DNA from: Hemerocallis citrina
Taxonomy: Eukaryota; Streptophyta; Magnoliopsida; Asparagales; Asphodelaceae
DNA length: 64,000 nucleotides
Reading direction: 5' to 3'
Assembly (NCBI GenBank): GCA_017893485.1
Contig: CM030366.1
Coordinates: forward strand, 100,142,953-100,206,952
Each line of letters starts with the position of its first letter. Position 1 is the stretch's first letter. The notes under the pieces are model-generated. The model was not told the DNA's origin, ran no database searches, and saw nothing but the letters and a program-made list of their open reading frames with translations. The position numbers and the translations under genes are program-made. Shown here piece by piece: positions 55,651 through 64,000 of the stretch.

Positions 55651-57654
55651 ACAAGATTTCAAAACCACCTTCAACTTCTACAAGCTCAGTGGAGCAAGAC
55701 ATGAAACCTCTCAGCATACGTATACAAAGAATTTGGGGGGAACCTCATTAATACAAAGGACGAATCCCTCCATATATGACGTACACTATATCAATATGTT
55801 AAATACTTCAAATACATGTTTAAGATAGAGCCCTGGTGGTGTATATCATTAAAGCTCAACAAATCCTGCTCAAGATTAAGTTTTTTTATAGATTTTTTGC
55901 TGATGTATTGGTTTGTGTTCTTTTGTTGTGACGTAATTGGCTTATGTATGCTGTACTTCTGGATTGTGTACTAGCTTGTCAAGACCTTTGTAAGATAGAA
56001 CTAAACTTTGTACTAACCAAAAAGGAAAGATGGAAAAGTTAGAATTTTCAGTTGCACCCTATGAGTCGTAATCTTCATACCTAAGAATAAGATCAACGAA
56101 TTTTACTGGAAGAGAAACAAGAAAAGAAAAGGAAACTGAGTATGTATCGAATACAGACACATTACCGACATTAATCAATATTAAAGTTCAGAAACTGATA
56201 AAAATTAAATTAAAATGAAGTGGATATGGCTTGCATAAAGATTCTAGCTGTAAAAGGAAATACTAAAAATATGACAAACTCAATACCGGAGAACAAACAT
56301 TCATATATGAATTTTGATTGCAAAAAATTCTTATGCAGAGCTTGGTTACTTTTATTAAAATTTTATATGGTCTATCTCTAAAAACAAAGAAATTTTAAAA
56401 TGTGGGTCTCAAAGATAAATCTCTAAAAATACAGAAGAGATAAGCATTATAACAAACATAAAAATGCAAACACAATAAATTGATTACAAAAGCACATGTA
56501 GTTTATGTAATACAAATCTACATATGAAAAAGTGTAGTGACCATTTGCATATCAAGATATATGTAGATTGAAGAGGAAGAATCCAATAATATGATCACAC
56601 ACTTGATGCTTTAACAAAGAACCTAAAAAAAAAAAAACTACTTTCTAAGTAATATGTATTCCGACTTTCCGAGTCAAGCTTGATATGTTCAAAAAAGAAA
56701 ATCATAAAATAGTGAGGATAAAGTTTGTATATTAATAAGAGGAAGGGAGCCAGGGGATCACCTTGGATGAGTCAGTTGGTTGGAGACATATATAGTGGGA
56801 AAGGAGCACCCTTCCACCAATCTTATTGTATTGTATTTCATTGATTTAACTCCGATTACTCAAGTAAATTTCCTCACATGAGAATCCCATCTTAGATAGA
56901 AGATAGTGCAGAAGTATCCACTTACCTGTCAAATGCTTTCTCATCCAACATAAGTAAGAAAAAGTATAGATTATTTTACTTGGGAGCAAATGACATGCCA
57001 CATTATTTGACTTCTAGAATACTATTAACAATATGCATGTACGTGTCATAATGTAATCAACAAAATATATTAGAATAGATCAGCACCAAACTTCCTCCCT
57101 GTGAACAATTGATGGAGAAGAGTGTTACCTTTGTCATATTCCTATACATACATAGACTGGAACCAAATCTCTATTATATTAGAAAACAAGTCAGCATGAA
57201 CGACACATGTCGTAGCATATAAATTGTAATTTTGGTTGAGTATGAGAGAATTTTGATTCGTATCTTTCCCACATGTAAGGAAGAGTTTGAGAGACCATCA
57301 CAGATGATAAAAGAAAAGCAATGTATTAGCTTAATTAATTTCTCATCAGGTTGATCAGGAGAAATAAAATAGATCGTATAGAATCAAATGAAGATTTTTC
57401 TTACCTTAGCACCAAGGAGGTTGGTAGTAACTGACATGGAACATTATCAGAAAAATACATTGCTTATCCCCTCTGTTATGCTTTTGTCCAAACCCAGAGA
57501 GCCCTGATATGTCATCTGTATAAACTTACCACTCACATTGCACAATTGGGCTTCAGTACAACATAACATTCAAGTCATCTCATCTTTTTCATGAATTACA
57601 TGTACATATAAGCAAGCTGATAAAGGCCAGAAATTTGAGTAGCCGAAGTATCAA
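55651..57654 (+). other. Long intergenic stretch, no gene recognised
   Basis: AT-rich sequence 3' of the PPR fragment. I see no conserved protein motif on either strand. It may include the 3' UTR and flank of the PPR gene. Confidence 0.45.
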
Positions 57655-58385
57655 TCAAGGAGCACCTGTCATGATCTGAAGCTTCCTGAAAGCAATGTAG
57701 GTATATAAATCTGGATGTAAACCTTTATCTAACATTTCATCAGAATAAAGCTAAAGCATTAGCTACATTCCCTCGAACGCAATATCCATGTATTAGAGAA
57801 GTGTATGGAAAGAAATCAGGCACCAAACCCCTTCTTATCAGAGCTTATTTCCTCAAAACTCTCTGCCTTTGATAATATGTAAAAGAGTGTGTATGCTTCT
57901 TTAGTCAAACCGAACATAAGGTACTCGAAAATCATAGCACGGTAAACATATAAATATTGTTGTATTCCTCTTTTCTCCAATTGAAGGAAAAAAATTGTGC
58001 ACGCCTATGATCGCCTTCCTGGCACATACCCTCAATGAGAAAGCTACAGGTAAGAGCATTAGGATCCAAGTGCATAACATCGATGAAAGTGGATGCTGCT
58101 ATAAAAAAACCATTCGTGCAAAAGCCTCTGATGAGTATATTATATGTCATAAGGTCGGGCTCCACATTATTTCTAACATTTCCACGAATATCTTGCAAGC
58201 ATTATAAATTTTACCCAAGTTGCAAAACCCACTGATTAAAGTAGTGAAGTGCTTCTTATCTAGGGCCAAATTCTCACTCTTCATTTCTTCAAACAAATCT
58301 ACCGCTTCTCTCATGTTCCCAATTTTGCAATATAAATTGATAGAATTACTGTAAAGAACTTTGTCAATGTAATGTCCTGAAGCCT
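57655..58385 (-). pseudogene. PPR protein C-terminus, frameshifted and fused to copia-3
   Basis: PPR proteins bind organellar RNA. Four or five 35-residue repeats are visible in order: SINLYCKIGNMREAVDLFEE, LISGFCNLGKIYNACKIFVE, MTYNILIRGFCTNGFFIA, FLIEGMCQEGDHRRAQ and YTSLIHGYCVRGNVANAL, then a short end GLHPDLYTYIAF and a stop at 57657-57655. Frame changes lie near 58190, 57990 and 57840, so it is not translatable as one protein. The upstream end runs in frame into the RNaseH C-terminus of copia-3, giving a 206-codon chimeric ORF (58767-58147). The P-type repeats resemble the Rf-like/mitochondrial clade in style, but that is a guess. Confidence 0.85.
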
Positions 58386-60038
58386 TAAACTTGGGGGAAT
58401 GTTCCAAGGCTTTTGTGAGCATGTCCGCCGGATTCTTTGTGCCGAGAATCTTAGAAAGATTCAAACATTTCTTCTTAACCGCCATTCTTATAAAATGATA
58501 CCTCATTTGAATGTGCCGAGTCCTAGAGTGATATGCCGAGTTTTTCGCCAAGATAACTGCACTTTCACTGTCACACCATAGCTCATGGGTTGCTCTCTGC
58601 CCAACTGTTTCATAAGCTCCGAAATCCACAATATGTCTTTCGTTGCTTCTGTAAGTGCCATATACTCTGACTTCGTGGTTGACTGTGCTACAACCTTTTA
58701 TAACTGCAAAGCCCAACTGACAGCTGTTTCTCCAACTGTAAATACATACCCTGTAGCACTTATGCAACCATCACGATCGCCCAAAAAATATGCATCCACA
58801 TAACCATGTATTTGCAAAGAATCTTTCCCAAAACTAAGAGAAAAATCTGAAGTATCTGCTAGATATCTAAGAATCTACTTTACTACATCCCAATGCTGAT
58901 TACCTGGATTCTTCAGGTAATGGCTGACAACTTCCACTGCTTGTGCGATGTCTGGCCTTGTAGACACCATCGCATACATCAAACTCTCAACGGCTGAGGC
59001 ATAAGGAATAACAGCCATTTTCTCCATCTCTGCCTCCGTCTTAGGACACAATTTCATTGATAACTTGAAGTGAGCAACCAAGGGACAAATGATTGGCCTC
59101 GTGCCATCCATATTGAATCTTTTCAACACCTTCTTCACATAGTCCGCTTGAGATAACCAAAGTTTCTTGCTTTTTTCTATCTCTGCTAATCTTCATGTCG
59201 AGGATTTGATTTGCTTCACCCAAGTCCTTCATCGAAAACTCTGAAGCTAGCATCTTCTTCACTTTCTTGATCTTCTCCGTACATAAACCTGCTAACACCA
59301 TGTCATCCACATACAATGCCAAGGTAACTATATCAATGTCCTCATATCTACGAACATACACACAATAATCTGTTTGAGTACCCCGCGGTGCTTGTTTGAG
59401 TCCATAAAAAATCTTCCTCAGTCGACACATCATGTCTTCTTTTTCTTTTGCTTTAAACATGTGGGTTGTTTCATGTACAGCTCTTCTTCGACATCACCAT
59501 GGAGAAATGCTGTTTTCACATCCAACTACTCTAAGTGCAAGTCTTCAACTGCCACAATACTAAGCAGAACTCTAATTGAAGCCATCTTCACAACCGGTGC
59601 AAAGATCTCACTATAATCAACACCTTATCTTTGAGAGAATTCTTTCACAACAAGTCTCGCCTTGTACCTCTTACTGCCATCTGCTTCATCCTTGACTCCA
59701 AAAATCTATTTGTTCATAAGATCCCGTTTCCCTACAGGTAACTCCGTCAACTGCCAAGTTTGATTCTGTTCCAAGGAGTTCATCTCATTCCTCGTGGCTA
59801 ACTCCCACTGAATTTGAGCCTTATCTCTCAAAGCCTCCTCATGAGTCTCTGGCTCTCCTGAATCCGTGTACAGAACATACTCGTGAACAATACTAGCTGA
59901 TGGATCAAATATCTTGATTGGCCTTCTCTTTTGTGTCGATCTTCTCAATGTGGGTACCGGTTCACCGACCGGTTCAGGTTCCCCGAACTGCTCTGGCTAT
60001 ACCGTTCGTCTTGGATAACATGCTCATTCCCAATAGGC
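58386..60038 (-). pseudogene. Copia-3 second copy of hinge, RT and RNaseH
   Basis: The hinge has RRPIKIFDPSASIVHEYVLY and DSGEPETHEEAL (59948-59706). RT is split over several frames: VKTAFLHGDVEEELY-like near 59510, then 59460-59041 with YVRRYEDIDIVTLALYVDDM (catalytic YVDD intact) and SMKDLGEANQILDMKISRD, then KKVLKRFNMDGTRP and STRPDIAQAVEVVSHYL in 59138-58875. RNaseH in 58767-58400 has HELWCDSESAVILAKN, YHSRTRHIQMRYHFIR and GTKNPADMLTKALE, and then passes into PPR sequence. Not functional. Confidence 0.85.
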
Positions 60039-61750
60039 ATTTGTGAGCATGCCTGCCGGATTCTTAGTGCCAAGAATCTTAGATAGCTTCAACCATTTCT
60101 TCTCAATCACCATTCTAATAAAATGTTACCTCATTTGAATGTGCCGAATCCTAGAGTGATATGCCAAATTTTTCTCCAAGAAAACTGCACTTTGACTGTC
60201 ACACCTTAGCTTGCCTATGGGTTGCTCTCTGCCCAACTGTTTCATAAGCTCTGAAATCCACAACATGTCTTTCGTTGATTTTGTAAGTGTCATATACTCT
60301 GACTCTGTAGTTGACTGTGCTACAACCTTTTGTAACTGCGAAGCACAACTGACAACTATTCCTCCAACTGTAAATACATACCCTGTAGTACTTCTGCAAC
60401 CATCATGATCGCTCAAAAAATCCGCATCCACATAATCATGTATATGAAGGAATCTCCCCCAAAACAAAAAGAAAAATATGAAGTTTCTGCTAGATATCTA
60501 AGAATCCACTTTACTGCATCCCAATGCTATTTACCTGGATTCTTCATGTAACGGCTGACAAATCTCACTACTTGTGCGATGTCTGGTCTTGTAGATACCA
60601 GCGCATACATCAAACTCCCAACGACTGAGGCATAAGGAATAGCAGTTATTTCCTCCATCGCTGCCTTCGTTTTAGGACACATGTCCATCGATAACTTGAA
60701 GTGAGCAGCCAAGGGACAAGTGACTGGCCTCACACCATCCATATTGAATCTCTTCAACACCTTCTTCACATAGTCCATTTGAGATAACCAAAGCTTGCTT
60801 TTTCTGTCTCTACTAATCTTCATGCCGAGAAATTGCTTTGCTTCACCCAAGTCCTTTGTAGAAAACTCCGAAGCTAGCATCTTCTTCACTTCCTTGATCT
60901 TCTCCATACATGAACCTGCTAACAACATGTCGTCTACATACAACACCAAGGTAACTAAATCATTGTCCTCATATCTACGAACATACACACAATGATCTGT
61001 TTCGCCTCTATCAAAACCTTTTCCTCTCATAAAGCAATCAAACTTTAAGTACCATTGCCGTGGTGCTTGTTTTAGCCTATAAAGACTTCTTTAGTCAACA
61101 TACCATGTCTTCTTTTCTTTTAACTTCAAAACCTTTGGATTGTTTCATGTACAGCTCTTCTTCAACATCACCATGAAGAAATGTTGTTTTCACATCCAAC
61201 TGCCCTAAGTATAAGTCTTCAACTGCCACAATACTAAGCAGAATCCTGATTGAAGCAATCTTCACAACCGGTGCAAAGATCTCACTGTAATCAACATCTT
61301 CTCTTTAAGAGAATCCTTTTACAACAAGTCCCGCCTTGTACCTCTTACTACCATCTGCCTCATCCTTGACTCTAAAAATTCATTTGTTCATAAGCGTTTT
61401 CCTGCAGGTAACTTGGTCAACTCCCAAGTTTTGTTATGTTCATCTCGTCCCTTATGGCTAACTCCCATTAAATTCGAGAATCATTCTTTAAAGCCTCCTC
61501 ATGAGTCTCTAGCTCTCCTGAATCCGTGTACAGAACATGCTCGTGAACAATACTAGCTGATGGATCAAATATCTTGGTTGGCCTTCTCTCTCGTGTCAAT
61601 CTCCTCAATGTGGTTACCAGTTCAGCGACCTTTTCAGGTTCCCTGAAATGTTCTGGCTGTACCTGTTCTTCTTGGATAACCTGCTTATTCCCAATAGGCT
61701 TACCATGAGCCTCCTGTGTTGCCTGTGGTACTTGTACTTGCTGATGCACT
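60039..61750 (-). pseudogene. Copia-3 hinge, RT and RNaseH, first copy
   Basis: The hinge in 61749-61468 reads QVPQATQEAHGKPIGNKQVI and RRPTKIFDPSASIVHEHVLY. RT starts in broken frames near 61350-61080 (VDYSEIFAPVVKIASIRIL, LDVKTTFLHGDVEEELYMKQ) and is clear in 61030-60527 (LVTLVLYVDDMLLAG with YVDD, DLGEAKQFLGMKISRD, YVKKVLKRFNMDGVRP). RNaseH in 60467-60126 has DADFLSDHDGCRSTTGYVFT, VAQSTTESEYMTLTKSTKD and LRCDSQSAVFLEKN. The sequence jumps at about 60038 into the hinge of the second copy. Confidence 0.88.
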
Positions 61751-61869
61751 ATAGGCCCCCCACCATTAGGACCACTTTCAGAATCTGAATATGAATATAA
61801 GTCTGAACCACTATCTGACTCTGAAATGGTTGTACTGTCTTGACCTGTGTGTCTGTCCTTGTATAGGAC

Positions 61870-62880
61870 CTATTCATTGAACACTACAATCCTACTTCGA
61901 ACGACCTTGTTATCCACAAAATTCCAAAATCTGTAACCATACTGATCACCAACGTAATCAATGAATACACACCTTCTGGACTTAGAATCCAGTTTCTTTC
62001 TTTCTTCCCGGTTAATTAGTGAATATGCAATACAACCAAAAACTTTCAAATACGAATAATTGACAGTTTTACCTGACCATAGTTCTTGCGGAATGGCCCC
62101 ATCAAGGGCATTAAATGGGCAACGGTTAATCAAGTACACTGTTGTATCCACTATAGCGGCCCAAAGGTGGACCGAAAGACTTGCATGAAGTCTTATGCAT
62201 CTCGCCCTTTCAAGTATCGTGCGATTCATTCTTTCTACTACACAATTTTTCTGTGGAGTCTTAGGAGCTGTCCTGATTCCTCTGATACCTTCCTTTGCCA
62301 AATAGTCAACAAACTCTTTTCTTGTGTACTCACCTCCATTGTCAGACTTTAATACTTTCACTTTTCAGTCATTCTCATTCTCAACTTTGGCCATCCAAGC
62401 TTTGAATGCATCAAACACCTCTGATTTCTCGTAAATTGCATGAACTCAAACTTTCCTTGTAGCATCTTCAATGAGTGTAACGAAATATCTCTTACCACCA
62501 TAAGAATATTCCTAAGCTGGACCCCACACATCTGTATTTACAAACTCTAGCTTCCTAAGCTTCTTCTCACACCCACTCAAATGAAAGCTAACTGTCTTCT
62601 GTTTTTCCATCACGCGGTTTTCACAGAAATCCATCTCAACCTTAAGCCCTGGCAAAAGATCCCTAAAACAAAGCTGCATGACACCTTTTTCACCAAGGTG
62701 CCCCAACCTGATATGCCATAGAATTGAAGAGGAACTAACTGGTGATGCTGTAGGAATGATATCACCTGAATCACTTCCTCTGAGTAAGTACAACGTGTCA
62801 CCACGCTTTCCTTTTACCACCAACCTGGCACCTGTAGTCACCTTGCATTCTCCATACCCAAAAGTTATTTGTATCATTCT
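61870..62880 (-). pseudogene. Copia-3 GAG-pre-integrase and integrase
   Basis: GAG-pre-integrase lies in 62877-62512: GARLVVKGKRGDTLYLLRGS, ILWHIRLGHLGEKGVMQLC, then the integrase start LEFVNTDVWGPA (first catalytic Asp). A stop and frame changes follow (YFVTLIEDATRKV-like near 62490). The core resumes in 62361-61870 with VLKSDNGGEYTRKEFVDYL (second Asp), PQKNCVVERMNRTILERAR (Glu), LINRCPFNALDGAIPQELW and YLKVFGCIAYSLI. All three catalytic residues survive; the reading frame does not. Confidence 0.88.
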
Positions 62881-64000
62881 TTGTCTAGTTTGCTAGTTGA
62901 GATTAAGTTCTTCTTCAAACTTAGAATATGTCCTGTGTCATTCAAGACCAACTGCCCACCATTACGAGTCTTCACTCTTACTATGTCTATACCTACAACT
63001 GAACATATTTGCTCATTGCCAACTGAAACTGCACCAAAATCACCTGTCTTGTAATCCTCAAAAACATCCCTCATGGGTGTACAATGATAAAAAGTATCTG
63101 ATTCCATACACCAATCATCTTTCATAATATTAAATCCAGCAGATAAATATAATTCATCTAGACGGAGTTAAATACTTACCATATTGGCTACATGTGACCC
63201 TGCTTGTGCTTTCTTATACTCCTCGCATTGGTCTCTCCTGTGTTCTGGCTTCTTGCAGTACCGATACTCACCTTTGCAATGTTCGTTCTTGACTTGGACT
63301 TGTGATTCCTGCTTTGTGACCTTCCTCTATTATTACTTCTACCACGGTTATCAATTGACAGTGCGACATTGCTAGGATATGATACCGAAGTCTCTCCATG
63401 TCTTTTTCTTCTTACATCCTCATTTATGATGCTGCTTATAACATCCTTTAGAGTTATCGTATCGATCATGGTGCTTGTAACTATCTGCTCTATTGTGCCG
63501 TAACTATCGGGAAGACTGGATAGCAACAACAACGATTGTGCCCTTTCCTCAAACTTTAAACCCGACGATTCCATCTGATTGTAAACCATACATAAATTGT
63601 TGATGTGCTCTGCAACTGAACTCCTTTCTGACAACTTCAAGTTGACCAACTTCTTTAGGTGTAGGATCTAGTTCGCTGCATTCGGTTTTTCAAATATATC
63701 TGTTAATATTTTCATTGCCTCCTTCGTGGTCTTTGCCTTCTCAGTGTGAAATAATGACTTCCTACTCAGCGACAACTGAATCTGTCCAAATACTTTCTGA
63801 TCCAATCTATTCCAAGCCACCAATGCAACCAGATCAACCTCCGCCCCTTCTGGCTTCAAACCAAACAATGGATCATCTAGATCATTCTGTCAGAGACGCA
63901 ATCATTTGGATCTTCCACATTGTGAAATCTGTTCCATCGAACTCCTTAACTATACTCTTGTCCCCCATCTCAATCAACGCTACCAACCTAGTGCTCTGAT
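62881..64000 (-). pseudogene. Copia-3 gag, zinc knuckle and protease
   Basis: The gag UBN2-like region is in 63868-63668 (VALVAWNRLDQKVFGQIQLS and KTTKEAMKILTDIFEKPNAA) and 63649-63188 (HINNLCMVYNQMESSGLKFE, LLLSSLPDSYGTIEQIV, TITLKDVISSIINEDVRR, then an Arg/Ser/Asn-rich RNA-binding stretch). The knuckle RYCKKPEHRRDQC is encoded in a shifted frame near 63270-63220 and has lost its first Cys (Tyr). Protease is in 63125-62874 with DDWCMESDTFYHCTPMRDVF; the usual catalytic DSG reads ESD, so it is inactive. Gag continues past the window edge. Confidence 0.85.

Larger units (their letters stand above)
58386..64000 (-). mobile_element. Copia-3: Tork-like copia, with internal duplication
   Basis: From the right edge inwards: gag, zinc knuckle, protease, GAG-pre-integrase, integrase, hinge, RT and RNaseH (to 60039), then a second hinge-RT-RNaseH (60038 to 58386) that ends in a PPR gene fragment. 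No LTR is in the window; the 5' LTR is beyond the right edge and the 3' LTR is missing at the PPR junction. The Tork-type call rests on the protease/RT motif style (WxxDSxAxxHxTP class, YVDDMLLAG) and the Ser/Asp-rich hinge. Confidence 0.85.

Noticed and set aside
56520..56640. Faint copia RNaseH-like reading on the plus strand
   Set aside because: Only a few residues (like LDALTKNL) fit and there is no supporting sequence on either side.

Overview
This window looks like nuclear DNA of a flowering plant, probably a eudicot. It is AT-rich and dominated by Ty3/gypsy and Ty1/copia LTR retrotransposons inserted into one another. It also holds hAT transposon remnants, a small Helitron, foldback MITEs in (TA)n tracts and a broken pentatricopeptide-repeat (PPR) gene. 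I see no intact host gene, rRNA, functional tRNA or CRISPR array. Almost every coding segment carries stops or frameshifts, so the region reads as old, silenced heterochromatin. The species cannot be named from what I can see.

Layout. 1-4447: 5' part of a Tekay/Del-like chromovirus (family A, copy A1) with a 3.24 kb LTR; it runs off the left edge. 4448-11480: copia-2, interrupted on the left by A1 and in the middle by gypsy C (5759-10257), a Reina-like chromovirus that has lost its PR-RT-RNaseH-integrase core. 11827-13526: a 1.7 kb hAT element with a perfect 8-bp target duplication. 13535-14990: degenerate sequence with two copies of a gene-like 3' fragment.

14991-45697: one copia element (copia-1, minus strand) inflated to about 31 kb by insertions. 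Gypsy B (17958-28083, two LTRs, no gag) split its RT. A truncated family A element (A2, 29128-39656) sits between GAG-pre-integrase and integrase, and itself carries a solo family-B-like LTR (29923-33201, TSD CGATA). A second solo LTR in the opposite orientation (40459-44035, TSD ACTGA) split gag. The copia reading resumes on the far side of each insertion, which fixes the relative order of events.

45698-52171: a second hAT element (minus), broken by a solo family A LTR (45982-49333, TSD CAATC) and carrying a 579-bp Helitron. 53449-54375: two hairpin MITEs alternating with three (TA)n tracts. 55421-55650: a probable LINE zf-RVT scrap. 57655-58385: the C-terminal part of a PPR gene, frameshifted and fused to the end of copia-3. 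58386-64000: copia-3 (Tork-like), with its hinge-RT-RNaseH segment tandemly duplicated.

The strongest observations beyond routine annotation are: a GC-rich block shared by the LTRs of two different gypsy lineages; paired tRNA-like (Pol III box A/B) motifs at equivalent positions in two family A LTRs; a decayed acidic/coiled-coil ORF upstream of gag in A1; chimeric ORFs at deletion junctions (gypsy integrase::copia integrase and copia RNaseH::PPR); and the MITE/(TA)n cluster. I found no convincing new multi-gene system.
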